From DATLMR01 sp035634255 (GTDB taxonomy: Bacteria > Acidobacteriota > Blastocatellia > UBA7656), in assembly GCA_035634255.1 (NCBI GenBank), contig DASQDI010000081.1:1-24573 (forward strand): a stretch of DNA of 24,573 nt, in the 5' to 3' direction. The position numbers and the translations under genes were made by a program. Below, piece by piece: positions 1-7,895 of this stretch. The notes beneath the pieces were generated by a model that saw only the letters and a program-made list of their open reading frames with translations, searched no databases and had not been told where the DNA came from. Position 1 is the first letter of the stretch. The number at the start of each line of letters is the position of its first letter.

Positions 1-295
1 GTCGTCGCGGCCGCCGCCGCCGCGACGGGGGACAATCGCGGCGGGCGAAAGCTTTACTTTTGCCGCCGTTTTGAATATCCTCTTGGCGTCCAGTGACGGG
101 GTTTCCTGTTGTACGTAGGTGATAACTCCCTAGCAGCCATCCTTCCGATGAAGTGCAGCAGTAACCTCGATTGATTTTTTCCGCGTAAGCTCATGACTCC
201 CAAGCCATAGGACCGCTCGAAGCGAGTCTCCGGGCCAGCTCATCATCGCGCTTACACTATCGTCAGCTTTCCGACCCAGCCAGATTGAGGAAGTC
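1..295. other. Intergenic region before the beta-helix gene, with a GC hairpin
   Basis: I see no complete gene here. Positions 4-10 (GTCGCGG) and 20-26 (CCGCGAC) form a perfect 7-bp stem around a CCG-repeat loop. All three forward frames are open at the left edge and stop at about 72, 96 and 118, so the 3' end of an upstream plus-strand gene could lie here, but nothing identifies it. One of those frames is Arg/Gly-rich, which proves nothing in a CCG repeat. I found no convincing promoter for the following gene. Confidence 0.4.
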
Positions 296-3200
296 ATGGA
301 AAAAGCCCCCGCCCCTTCAGCTTCGACCCTGAGGTCAGGACTCCGCCTGTCCGGCCTCATGCTCTGCCTGGTCACCCTCGCATCGATTAACACGACATTA
401 CCAAACCCGGAACGGGTAGCGTCGGCGAGCGCGCCCCCGCCTTTGGGCATGACCTTCACCGTGACCGTCACGGACGACGCCGGCTCCGGCTCCCTGAGGG
501 AGGCCATAATCAGCGCCAACGCCAACCCCGGACCCGACATGATCGCATTCGACATCGCGGGCGCGGGAGTGCGCGTGATCTCCCCCGCATCCCCTCTGCC
601 TCCGATCACCGGCCCCGTAACAATCGACGGCTACACGCAGACCGGCTCAAGCCGCAATACGCTCCCCGATGCCGACAACGCCGTCGTGTTAATAGAATTA
701 AACGGGGCCGGCGCAGGCCCCGGCGTGAACGGCCTGACGATCAACGCGGGCGGCAGCACCGTGCGCGGCCTCAGGATCACGCGCTTCAGTTTCAGCGGCA
801 TACTCATCCAGACCGCCGGGGGGAACACGATTGAAGGCAATTTCATAGTCGAGAACTCCTCGCGCGGGATCGCGATTGAGGCAGGCGCGTCGAACAATAT
901 GATCGGGGGGATCACGCCCGACGCGCGCAACGTCATTTCGGGCAATGGCTCTCAGGGCGTGCGCATCCTCGGCGGCTCGTCCGACAACTCGGTGCAGGGA
1001 AACTTCATCGGCATTGACGCCTCGGGCCTCGTGGCGGCGGGCAACGTCAACGAGGGGGTCTTCCTTAACACCCCGGACAACGTCGTCGGAGGCATGACGC
1101 CGGGAGCGCGCAACATAATCTCGGGCAGCCTTAACGCGAGCGGCGTCGCCCTGGTGGGCTCCGGCGCGACGGGGAATCTGGTGCAGGGCAATTACATCGG
1201 GACCGATGCCACGGGCAGGTCCGCTCTGGGTAACCGGCAGGAAGGCATCCTGATCGACCTGGGCGCGAGCAACAACCTCATCGGCGGCGCTCCGTCGGCC
1301 GGCGGCAATGTCATATCCGGCAACAGGCAGAATGGTATAGTCCTGGGCTTCACCTCTGCGGTCAACGTCAACGGCCTCATCTCCCCGGTCAACGGCAACC
1401 GGATAACCGGCAACTTTATCGGCACGCAGGCGGACGGCGTCAGCCCGCTCGGGAATGGGCAGGATGGCATTTCGCTCTTTTCAGGCAACGACAACGTCAT
1501 CGGAGGTGTAGACGGCGGCGGCAATGTGATCGCCTTTAACCAGTTCTCCGGCGTCGAAATAGGTTCGGGGAGCGGCAACGCCATCCTCTCGAACTCGATA
1601 TTCTCCAACGGAGGGCCGGGCATCGATCTCTCGACCGATGGGATTACCGAGAACGACCCTTGCGACCCGGACCAGGGGGCGAACGGCCAGCAGAATTTCC
1701 CGATCCTGACGGCGTTTAATTTCGGCCCCGAGACCGTCACGATTCAGGGGGCCATCAACAGCGCTCCGAACACGAGCTACCTCGTCCAGTTCTTCGGCAA
1801 CAGCGCGTGTGACGCGACGGGGTTCGGAGAGGGGGCTACGTTAATCGGCTCGACGGTCGTCACGACCGGGGCGGGCTGCATCGTGACTTTTGAAGTCAGC
1901 TTCCCGTCGATCAATCCTGGCGCTGTCATCACCGCGACGGCCACCGACCCTCAGGGCAATACGTCGGAGTTTTCCGAGTGCCTGCTCGCCCCCGAGTGCG
2001 TTGACGAGACGCCCCCGGCCATAACCTGCCCCGCGGACATCAATGTCGTGGTGGAGCGAGGGCTGTTATCGAGGGCGGTCGATTACCCTCGGCCTGCGGT
2101 GATCGACGATTGCCCTGACGCGATCATCGTCGAATGCGTGCCGCCTTCGGGGGCCGCATTCCCGCTCGGCGTCTCCACCGTCAACTGCCGGGCGAGCGAC
2201 CTGGGAGGCAACACCTCCGCCTGCTCTTTCCTAATCACGGTACTGGATGCCGAGTCTCCGGCAATCACCTGCCCCCCGAACTTCGCGGCGGAGGCACCGG
2301 CCGGACGGTGCGCGGTCGTGGTGAATTACCCTTTGCCCGATATTTCGGGCAGCCCGGTCGGTACAATCGTGGCGTGCCTGCCTCCGCCCGGTGCGGCCTT
2401 TCCGGTGGGCGTGACCAGGGTGACCTGCGTGGCGAACAGCCCCGCCGGCGCGAGCGCTTCGTGCAGCTTCACGGTTACGATAAGCGGCGCGGCTCAGGCC
2501 AGGGTGATGTTGGAGAATGGCGGGAACGCTCTGGAATTCGGGCCGGTCACGCCGCGCCTGAAACCGAAGAAGAAGCCCCGTAATGATTGCGACTGCTCCG
2601 CCACATTCATGGTCGAGAACACCGGCTGCGAGCCGCTCGCCCTGGACCTGCCCGACATCACGCGCACGGGGAGTGATGTCGACAGCGGGAGGATTGGCGA
2701 GCCTGACGACCGCCAGCTTTTTTCCTTGAAGGTGGTAAACCCGGACGGGTCGGAAAGAGACCTGCAATGCGGCGACGGACCTTCATGCATAATAATCGAG
2801 CCGGGCCGGAAGCTCACCTTCCGCGTGGTCTTCAATCCCGCACTGCCGGGCGTGTTCGCGGGGAAGACTCGCGGGCTCGCGGCTGCCGAAGTCCTGCCTG
2901 AGCTCATAAGGTCACGGATAAGCTTTGGGCGCGCGGGCGGCTCTCCGGTCATCATCAACCTGACCGCCCGCCTCTCTACGCGCGTGCTGCTGCTCGACCC
3001 CGAGCGGCCTCGGAGGCCCGCGCGCGTGAGGCTGGACCGGGCGGGCGACGAGTTGATAGTGACGTACGGAATATACGACTCGAACCTCGATGTGATTAGC
3101 GCGAGGTATGAGTTCTTCGACGCGCGGGGCCGCCAGGTCGGGCCAGCCATCGATGTCCCCCTCGCACAGGAGATAAGGGAGCGCGACATAACCGCGGGGC

Positions 3201-3313
3201 AAATATTTTTCGTGCGCCAGAGGTTCTCGGGCGCTCAGGCGAACCCGAGCATTACGAGCGTGCGGGTGACGGTCTTTGACGGCGAGTCGAGCGCCTCGGT
3301 CACGGGGCCATAG
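296..3313 (+). CDS. Secreted beta-helix protein with two HYR domains
   Basis: This is a large exported protein of 1005 residues. The N-terminus has a basic stretch and a hydrophobic core at about residues 20-32, consistent with a signal peptide. A GSLREA motif near residue 64 opens a right-handed beta-helix region to about residue 480. It is built from repeated N-x-IGG...ARN-x-ISGN and GN(F/Y)IGTDATG coils. Two HYR domains follow, at about 569-652 and 655-730, with ITCP openings and paired cysteines. The C-terminal part from about 733 is beta-rich and resembles 'choice-of-anchor' or ASPM-like domains (FNPALPGVF). HYR modules are usually linked to adhesion. The ligand is unknown and no catalytic residues could be assigned. 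GAGGAAG lies a few bases before the ATG and supports this start. There is no sorting signal or transmembrane anchor at the C-terminus. Confidence 0.85.
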   Translation: MEKAPAPSASTLRSGLRLSGLMLCLVTLASINTTLPNPERVASASAPPPLGMTFTVTVTDDAGSGSLREAIISANANPGPDMIAFDIAGAGVRVISPASPLPPITGPVTIDGYTQTGSSRNTLPDADNAVVLIELNGAGAGPGVNGLTINAGGSTVRGLRITRFSFSGILIQTAGGNTIEGNFIVENSSRGIAIEAGASNNMIGGITPDARNVISGNGSQGVRILGGSSDNSVQGNFIGIDASGLVAAGNVNEGVFLNTPDNVVGGMTPGARNIISGSLNASGVALVGSGATGNLVQGNYIGTDATGRSALGNRQEGILIDLGASNNLIGGAPSAGGNVISGNRQNGIVLGFTSAVNVNGLISPVNGNRITGNFIGTQADGVSPLGNGQDGISLFSGNDNVIGGVDGGGNVIAFNQFSGVEIGSGSGNAILSNSIFSNGGPGIDLSTDGITENDPCDPDQGANGQQNFPILTAFNFGPETVTIQGAINSAPNTSYLVQFFGNSACDATGFGEGATLIGSTVVTTGAGCIVTFEVSFPSINPGAVITATATDPQGNTSEFSECLLAPECVDETPPAITCPADINVVVERGLLSRAVDYPRPAVIDDCPDAIIVECVPPSGAAFPLGVSTVNCRASDLGGNTSACSFLITVLDAESPAITCPPNFAAEAPAGRCAVVVNYPLPDISGSPVGTIVACLPPPGAAFPVGVTRVTCVANSPAGASASCSFTVTISGAAQARVMLENGGNALEFGPVTPRLKPKKKPRNDCDCSATFMVENTGCEPLALDLPDITRTGSDVDSGRIGEPDDRQLFSLKVVNPDGSERDLQCGDGPSCIIIEPGRKLTFRVVFNPALPGVFAGKTRGLAAAEVLPELIRSRISFGRAGGSPVIINLTARLSTRVLLLDPERPRRPARVRLDRAGDELIVTYGIYDSNLDVISARYEFFDARGRQVGPAIDVPLAQEIRERDITAGQIFFVRQRFSGAQANPSITSVRVTVFDGESSASVTGP

Positions 3314-3354
3314 AGAGAGCGCCTCCCTCTATCGCTTGCCCAAAATATCGGGCA
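3311..3354 (+). terminator. Two small hairpins after the beta-helix gene
   Basis: Directly at the stop codon, TAGAGAG (3311-3317) can pair with CCCTCTA (3325-3331) with one mismatch. A second stem, TGCCC/GGGCA (3337-3341 and 3350-3354), follows and leads into GTTGTT. The stems are short and there is no clean T run, so termination here is only a possibility. Confidence 0.25.
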
Positions 3355-3402
3355 GTTGTTATGGTCTTCTCTGTCCGGCATTTTTATCTTGAGAAGACCA
3401 CT

Positions 3403-4857
3403 ATGAAAAAATCGACGGCTCTGTTTTCGTTACTGATCATGTTGTTGTGCGCTTCCTCGGGGCTCGCGCAAGCGCCGGCCCCGACCGCCACCGCGCCATC
3501 TGACCGGAGCGCGGTCGGCAACTGGGAAGGGAGCCTCGATGTCGGCGGGCAGAAGCTCAGGCTCATCGTAAAGATCACGAAGGCTTCGGACGATTCGCTC
3601 AAAGCCACTCTCGACAGCCCGGACCAGGGCGCGATGAACATGCCCGTCAGCTCCGTCACGCAGACGGGCGACTCCATCAAGGTCGAGCTGAAGAACATCG
3701 GGGGCGTCTACGAGGGCACGTTCAACAAAGAGTGGACCGAGATTTCGGGCCAGTGGAAGCAGGGCGGCGCGTCTCTCCCTCTCGTTCTGAAGAAGACCGA
3801 CAAGGTCGTCACCTTAAACCGCCCGCAGGAGCCGAAGCGCCCTTTCCCTTACATCGAAGAAGAGGTCGCGTACGAGAACAAGGCCGGGGGCGTGAAGCTG
3901 GCGGGCACGCTCACTCTGCCTCGGACGGATAAGCCCGTCCCGGCCGTCATCCTCATAACGGGCTCGGGGCCGCAGGACCGCGACGAGGCCCTGCTGGGCC
4001 ACAAGCCTTTCCTCGTGCTCTCCGACCACCTCACGCGCAAGGGCATAGCCGTGTTGCGGGTCGACGACCGGGGAGTGGGCGGGTCGTCGGGCCGCGTCAG
4101 CACATCGACCAGCGAGGACTTCGCGGGTGACGTGCTCGCGGGCGTGGACTTCCTGAAGACGCGCAAGGAGATCGACCCGAAAAAGATCGGGCTGGTCGGG
4201 CACAGCGAGGGCGGGCTCGTTGCTCCGATGGTCGCCGCCAGATCGAAGGATGTCGCATTCATAGTGATGATGGCGGGACCGGGCCTGATCGGCCAGGAGA
4301 TACTTCAGCTTCAGAGCGCGCTCATCTCCAGGGCGGGCGGCGCGGACGACGCGGCGCTCGCGCGCGGCCGGGCCATACTCGACATCGTCTTCCGGGCTCT
4401 GAGGGAAGAGAAAGACGACGAGCTGGTTAAGAAGAGGATAAAGCAGGAGTATGGCAGCTACGTGGAAAAACTCGACGAGGAGCAGAAGAAGCTCGTAATG
4501 GCCGAGTCCGCGAACGTGGAGGCTCAGCTCAACACGATGGTGAATCCGTGGTTCCGTTACTTCCTGACGTACGACCCGAAGCCCGCGCTTGAGAAGGTGA
4601 AGGTCCCCGTGCTGGCCATCAACGGAGAGAAGGACCTGCAAGTGCCGCCCGACGAGAACCTCAAAGCCATCGAACTGGCGCTGAAGGCGGGCGGCAACAA
4701 GGACCACACAATCGTTAAATTGCCTTCGCTGAACCACCTCTTCCAGACGAGCCAGACGGGCTCGCCCGCGGAGTACCTGAAGATCGAAGAGACAATCGCG
4801 CCGGTGGCTCTCGATACGATATCGAGCTGGATACTGAAAAAGACGGCGGACAGATGA
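3403..4857 (+). CDS. Secreted alpha/beta hydrolase with N-terminal beta domain
   Basis: The protein has 484 residues from this start. I chose the ATG at 3403 over 3361 because it begins a clean signal peptide (MKKSTALFSLL..., ending near GLAQA) and follows GAGAAG. Residues of about 35-125 form a small beta domain (GNWEGSLDVGG...) often found before hydrolases of this group. The rest is an alpha/beta hydrolase with GSGPQDRDE near the oxyanion region and nucleophile motif GHSEGG (Ser268). The acid is probably Asp411 (NGEKD) and the histidine His445 (SLNHL), so the triad is complete. Relatives are annotated as serine aminopeptidase-like (S33), acyl-thioesterase or dienelactone hydrolase-like. 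The substrate cannot be told from sequence. It probably acts in the periplasm. It lies alone between the beta-helix gene and a hairpin at its stop codon. Confidence 0.85.
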   Translation: MKKSTALFSLLIMLLCASSGLAQAPAPTATAPSDRSAVGNWEGSLDVGGQKLRLIVKITKASDDSLKATLDSPDQGAMNMPVSSVTQTGDSIKVELKNIGGVYEGTFNKEWTEISGQWKQGGASLPLVLKKTDKVVTLNRPQEPKRPFPYIEEEVAYENKAGGVKLAGTLTLPRTDKPVPAVILITGSGPQDRDEALLGHKPFLVLSDHLTRKGIAVLRVDDRGVGGSSGRVSTSTSEDFAGDVLAGVDFLKTRKEIDPKKIGLVGHSEGGLVAPMVAARSKDVAFIVMMAGPGLIGQEILQLQSALISRAGGADDAALARGRAILDIVFRALREEKDDELVKKRIKQEYGSYVEKLDEEQKKLVMAESANVEAQLNTMVNPWFRYFLTYDPKPALEKVKVPVLAINGEKDLQVPPDENLKAIELALKAGGNKDHTIVKLPSLNHLFQTSQTGSPAEYLKIEETIAPVALDTISSWILKKTADR

Positions 4858-4862
4858 GAAGA

Positions 4863-4895
4863 CCGGGGTCCGAAATCTCACGTTTCAGACCCCGG
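4863..4895 (+). terminator. Strong stem-loop just after the hydrolase stop
   Basis: CCGGGGTCCGAAA (4863-4875) pairs with TTTCAGACCCCGG (4883-4895) with a single C-A mismatch around a 7-base loop. It starts six bases after the hydrolase TGA. No T run follows, so it may act as a Rho-independent-like end, an RNA stabiliser, or be one copy of an intergenic palindromic repeat. TTTCAGAC occurs at 4883-4890 and again at 4897-4904. Confidence 0.45.
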
Positions 4896-4907
4896 ATTTC
4901 AGACGTT

Positions 4908-5060
4908 ATGCCGGAGACGAAGATAGACGACCCTCAAGCATGCGCGTGCGGCGCGCTCCTGCCTTCCAACTCCTCTCAGCACTTTTATAAATGCCCATGC
5001 GGGCGCGTCTGGCTGAAGCCGGACTGCTCCGAAAGCTGCGGCTCATGGTCCGAGTATTGA
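4908..5060 (+). CDS. Small Cys-rich zinc-ribbon-like protein, hypothetical
   Basis: This is a 50-residue protein. It has a C-A-C-G motif near the start, then YKCPCGRVW, then two more cysteines near the end (DCSESCGSW). Paired CxCG/CPCG knuckles are typical of a small zinc ribbon, so metal binding is likely. I do not recognise the family. The frame is open from an ATG at 4854 that overlaps the hydrolase stop, but that longer start would translate the hairpin at 4863-4895, so the ATG at 4908 is preferred. Neither start has a clear ribosome binding site. The conserved look of the cysteine spacing is the main reason to call it a gene. Confidence 0.5.
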   Translation: MPETKIDDPQACACGALLPSNSSQHFYKCPCGRVWLKPDCSESCGSWSEY

Positions 5061-5192
5061 TGCGTTCCGGCACCTCCGTTGCGGTATAAAGATCGAGGCC
5101 GTCGTTTCGCCCGATATATTGGATGAGAATGAGACGGCTGAGTGCCGTAGTGTGTACGGGTTGCCAACATCGTGAACGTTAGAGGATAAATT

Positions 5193-5642
5193 ATGCGGGA
5201 CTTTTTTACGCGGGTCGCCAGCGGGACTTCACAGATAGTAGGGAGCCACTGGTCATTTCTAATCGCCATTATGATCGTCCTGGTCTGGGCTCTGACCGGC
5301 CCCCTTTTCCACTTCTCCGACACGTGGCAGTTGATCATCAACACGGGCACGACCATCGTCACTTTTCTCATGGTCTTCCTGATCCAGAACACGCAGAACA
5401 GGGACGCGAGGGCCATGCACCTCAAGCTCGACGAACTGATCGCCGCGGTCAAGACCGCCCGCAACGAGATGATCGACATCGAGCACCTGAGCGACCAGGA
5501 GCTTGAGCGGATAGCCAAGAGGTACCAGGAGATGAGGGAGGCCTGCGAGGAGGACGTGGAGGCGATAGCCGAAGATACGGCGCGAGAGGTCGCGGAAGAT
5601 ACGGCGAAGAGGGTCGTCGAAGATGAGAAGACCGCCGCCTGA
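5193..5642 (+). CDS. Low-affinity iron permease family membrane protein
   Basis: This is a 149-residue protein with two predicted membrane helices at about residues 20-40 and 46-66. The second ends in FLIQNTQNRD and is followed by a KLDEL segment, the hallmark of the low-affinity iron permease family (Pfam Iron_permease). The family name comes from a yeast protein, and iron transport has not been shown for most bacterial members. The tail from about residue 110 is highly charged. It carries an imperfect repeat (EDTAREVAEDTAKRVVEDE), also visible as a DNA direct repeat of GAAGATACGGCG, and is probably a cytoplasmic helix. GAGG seven bases before the ATG supports the start. The next gene follows after 55 bases and may be cotranscribed. 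Confidence 0.8.
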   Translation: MRDFFTRVASGTSQIVGSHWSFLIAIMIVLVWALTGPLFHFSDTWQLIINTGTTIVTFLMVFLIQNTQNRDARAMHLKLDELIAAVKTARNEMIDIEHLSDQELERIAKRYQEMREACEEDVEAIAEDTAREVAEDTAKRVVEDEKTAA

Positions 5643-5697
5643 CCCGACGGCCGCCCTCGCCGGGGCGGGAGATTTCGTTTAAAGAGAGAGCTTCCCT

Positions 5698-6327
5698 ATG
5701 CCGACCCCAGCCAAGAACGAGGACCTGCACGGCAACGTCCCTGATAAAGCGCACGCCGCGCTCATCCTGATCGACATCATCAACGACTTCGAATTCGAGG
5801 GCGGCGAGGAGTTGATCCGCTACGCCGAGCCCGCCGCCCGAAATATTTCGCGGCTAGTGGAGAGGGCCAGGAAAGCGCGCATCCCCGTCATCTACGTCAA
5901 CGACAATTTCGGCAAGTGGCAGTCCGATTTCAAGAAGCTCGTCGAGCACTGCCTGAGCGAGGAGGTCCGGGGCAGGGGCGTGGTGGAGATGCTGAAGCCG
6001 CGCGAGGAAGATTACTTCGTGCTGAAGCCGAAGCATTCGGGCTTTTACTCCACGACGCTCGACACGCTCCTGAGCTACCTGAAGGTCAGGGCCCTGATCC
6101 TCGCGGGCGTGGCCGGAAACATCTGCGTGCTCTTCACCGCCAACGACGCCTTCCTGCGAGATTACCACCTGATCATCCCGTCCGATTGCGTCGCCTCGAA
6201 TCGCCCCGAAGACAACGAGTACGCGCTTCAACAGATGAAGCAGGTCCTCAAGGCCGACATCACGCCGTCCGATGAGCTGGACCTTGAAAAGCTCAACTCC
6301 GAGGATTTCACCCCCGAAAATACCTGA
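5698..6327 (+). CDS. Isochorismatase-like cysteine hydrolase
   Basis: This is a 209-residue cytoplasmic enzyme of the isochorismatase/nicotinamidase superfamily. The triad is readable: Asp26 in LIDIINDF, Lys110 in VLKPKHSGF and Cys143 in AGNICVLFTANDA. The cis-peptide region before the cysteine (GVAGNIC) also fits. Members hydrolyse amides such as nicotinamide, ureidoacrylate or N-carbamoyl compounds, or the isochorismate ether. Which of these applies is not visible here. An A/G-rich AAAGAGAGAG stretch precedes the ATG. The gene lies 55 bases behind the iron-permease-like gene. The C-terminal 25 residues are acidic and probably flexible. Confidence 0.85.
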   Translation: MPTPAKNEDLHGNVPDKAHAALILIDIINDFEFEGGEELIRYAEPAARNISRLVERARKARIPVIYVNDNFGKWQSDFKKLVEHCLSEEVRGRGVVEMLKPREEDYFVLKPKHSGFYSTTLDTLLSYLKVRALILAGVAGNICVLFTANDAFLRDYHLIIPSDCVASNRPEDNEYALQQMKQVLKADITPSDELDLEKLNSEDFTPENT

Positions 6328-6346
6328 AAAGCGCCGGGGGGCAGGT

Positions 6347-6375
6347 TTGTCAACCGGGCCCGCGTCGAGTAGACT
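6347..6375 (+). promoter_or_regulatory. Candidate sigma-70 promoter of the dipeptidase gene
   Basis: TTGTCA (6347-6352) and TAGACT (6370-6375) are separated by exactly 17 bases, matching the minus-35 consensus at five of six positions and the minus-10 at four of six. It lies about 45 bases before the TTG start at 6420, in the gap after the isochorismatase-like gene. Confidence 0.45.
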
Positions 6376-6419
6376 CTCATCGTTCATCTCGGGAGAAGCA
6401 TTCTTATGGGAGGGGCGAG

Positions 6420-7085
6420 TTGAGGAGAAGAGTTTACGCGGCGGTCGGTGTTTTCCTGCTCTCGGCGCTGCTCGGGGCTGCCCCGATTTTCGGCCAGGAG
6501 CCGCCGAAGGAAGAGGGCCAGTTTCGGAAGGCCGATCTGGTGGAACTGAGGAAGCTGGACCGGACGATGAGGCTCGACATCCGCTACGCCACGTCGAATA
6601 ACTTTCTGGGCCGCCCGGTCTACAGGCAGGCGCGCGCTTTTCTCCAGCGCCCCGCGGCCCTGGCGCTCGCCCGCGTGAACAGGGCTCTGCGACGGGAGGG
6701 CTATGGCCTCGTCATCCACGACGGGTACAGGCCGTGGTCGGTGACCAAAATATTTTGGGACTCCACGCCCGAAGATAAGAGGGAGTTCGTGGCCGACCCG
6801 AGCAAGGGCTCGCGCCACAACCGGGGCTGCGCGGTAGACCTCTCCCTGTTCGACCTTAAGACCGGGCGCACAGTCGAGATGCCTTCCGGGTATGACGAGA
6901 TGACGGAGCGTTCGCACATCAACTACGCCGGCGGGACCGCCGAGCAGCGCCGCCTGCGCGACCTGCTGCGGGCCGCGATGGAGGCCGAGGGCTTCATGGT
7001 TTTTGAGCCGGAGTGGTGGCACTACGATTACAAGGACTGGAAAGAATACCCGATCCTGAACATCCCTTTCGAGCGTATAAAATGA
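6420..7085 (+). CDS. Secreted D-Ala-D-Ala dipeptidase, VanX/DdpX type (M15D)
   Basis: This is a 221-residue zinc peptidase that splits D-Ala-D-Ala. Zinc ligands are readable in SRHNRGCAVD (His133, Asp140) and EPEWWHYD (His201), with Glu198 as the catalytic base. IHDGYRPW, another family signature, precedes them. Residues 1-25 form a signal peptide ending near GAAPIFGQ, so the enzyme acts outside the cytoplasm. That fits peptidoglycan turnover or nutrient recovery better than vancomycin resistance, and no vanH, vanA or vanRS is nearby. The start is a TTG behind GGGAGGGG (6408-6415). The only nearby ATG, at 6406, runs into a stop after five codons. A promoter lies upstream and a small hairpin with a T run lies downstream, so it is probably a single-gene unit. 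Confidence 0.88.
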   Translation: MRRRVYAAVGVFLLSALLGAAPIFGQEPPKEEGQFRKADLVELRKLDRTMRLDIRYATSNNFLGRPVYRQARAFLQRPAALALARVNRALRREGYGLVIHDGYRPWSVTKIFWDSTPEDKREFVADPSKGSRHNRGCAVDLSLFDLKTGRTVEMPSGYDEMTERSHINYAGGTAEQRRLRDLLRAAMEAEGFMVFEPEWWHYDYKDWKEYPILNIPFERIK

Positions 7086-7098
7086 TGACTTAAACCCG

Positions 7099-7119
7099 GA
7101 CCCGAAGGGTCGAATTTTT
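7099..7119 (+). terminator. Short hairpin with T run after the dipeptidase
   Basis: GACCC (7099-7103), loop GAA, GGGTC (7107-7111) is followed by GAATTTTT. It lies 14 bases after the stop codon and has the shape of a weak intrinsic terminator. The stem is only five pairs. Confidence 0.4.
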
Positions 7120-7133
7120 GTCACGGAGGAATT

Positions 7134-7703
7134 ATGCAACCGTCCAGGAAGATTCAAGAGATTATAGACGTGATCGCGGCGGACAGGCAGTCTCTACTGG
7201 CGTCGGTGTCGGGCCTGACCCAGGCCCAGCTCGATTACAAACCATCCGAAGATGGGTGGTCGATCTCGGACATCCTGCACCACCTGGCCCTCTCCGACGA
7301 GGCCAACGTCAGACTGGCCACGAACATGCTCAAGCACGCCGAAGAGAAGAACGTGCCGCGCGACGACTCGCCGGACGCTTCGGTGCTAGGTTGCCTGGAT
7401 GAATTCAGCGGGCCTCTGAGGACTAAAGTGAAGGCCCCCGCGCGCGTGAACCCGCGGGATTACCTCGCCTCGGCGGAATCGCTCGCGCGACTCGACGCCT
7501 CGCGAGCCAGATTGAATGAGTGCATCGTGCAGCTCGGGCAGTACGATCTCAGCCAACTCGTTTACCCGCACCCGTTCTTAGGGGAGCTGAACATGTACCA
7601 CTGGCTGTTGCTCGCGGGAGGCCACGAGCGCCGCCACACTGTGCAGATCGGGAGGCTGAAATCGGCTGAAGGGTTCCCGACCGGGGCCAGCGCCGCTTCA
7701 TAG
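7134..7703 (+). CDS. DinB-like (DinB_2) four-helix metal-binding protein
   Basis: This is a 189-residue protein of the DinB/YfiT superfamily. The first helix segment (KIQEIIDVIAADRQSLLASV) leads to DGWSISDILHHLALSD, with candidate metal ligand His49 or His50. The C-terminal GGHERRHTVQIGRL supplies His164 and His168, giving the usual three-histidine site. Family members include thiol-dependent transferases such as bacillithiol or mycothiol S-transferases and many of unknown activity. No substrate can be named. GGAGGA directly before the ATG is one of the best ribosome binding sites in the window. The gene is convergent with the lipocalin-like gene at 7896-8366. Confidence 0.85.
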   Translation: MQPSRKIQEIIDVIAADRQSLLASVSGLTQAQLDYKPSEDGWSISDILHHLALSDEANVRLATNMLKHAEEKNVPRDDSPDASVLGCLDEFSGPLRTKVKAPARVNPRDYLASAESLARLDASRARLNECIVQLGQYDLSQLVYPHPFLGELNMYHWLLLAGGHERRHTVQIGRLKSAEGFPTGASAAS

Positions 7704-7705
7704 AT

Positions 7706-7798
7706 GGGCCGGGAGTTTCGAGTCGGATGACATGAGACCCGGCGGCTCGTCGTTCGATTCAACCACCGGGTCTCATATTGATTCGCATCACCCGGCCC
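7706..7798. repeat. Nested palindrome between convergent genes
   Basis: ATGAGACCCGG (7732-7742) and CCGGGTCTCAT (7766-7776) form a perfect 11-bp stem with a 23-base loop. It is enclosed by GGGCCGGG (7706-7713) and CCCGGCCC (7791-7798), a perfect 8-bp outer pair. The structure begins two bases after the DinB-like stop codon. It could end transcription in both directions, though no T run is present. The right outer arm is also part of the attC-like stem at 7784-7863, so the two folds exclude each other. Confidence 0.5.
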
Positions 7799-7863
7799 GC
7801 ACGTAGCCCTCGGTGGGTCATTCAAAACCGGACTGCGGGCTCGGGTGTATGCGTTTGTTAGGC
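7784..7863 (-). other. Integron attC-like structure with one core site
   Basis: Read on the minus strand, GCCTAAC (7863-7857) fits the attC R'' core RYYYAAC. Three bases later an arm (7853-7834) pairs with a second arm (7801-7784): all 18 bases of the second arm are matched, leaving two single unpaired bases in the first (7849 and 7841). Unpaired bases eight apart on one arm are a hallmark of attC hairpins. The loop is 32 bases. The expected second core (GTTRRRY) is not found after 7784, where the sequence reads AATCAATATG, so this would be a decayed or truncated site. It lies 33 bases behind the stop of a minus-strand gene, the position attC has in a cassette. Confidence 0.4.
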
Positions 7864-7895
7864 GGCGCTCGCAGTCGCAGCGCGGAGCGACGACC

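Noticed and set aside
130..609. A 159-codon minus-strand frame across the start of the beta-helix gene
   Set aside because: It is antisense to the signal peptide and first coils of a well-supported gene and has no motif.
778..1620. Repeated GGCAACxTCATC-like DNA as a possible CRISPR or tandem array
   Set aside because: The repeats are coding coils of the beta-helix protein, diverged at DNA level and uneven in spacing. No CRISPR repeat-spacer pattern exists.
5154..5186. TTGCCA followed after 18 bases by GATAAA as a promoter for the iron-permease-like gene
   Set aside because: The minus 10 would lie over the ribosome binding site, two bases from the ATG, and leave no room for a leader with that site.
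6420..7085. Reading the VanX-type gene as a vancomycin resistance determinant
   Set aside because: It is exported by a signal peptide, and none of the partner genes is present. VanX in resistance operons acts in the cytoplasm.
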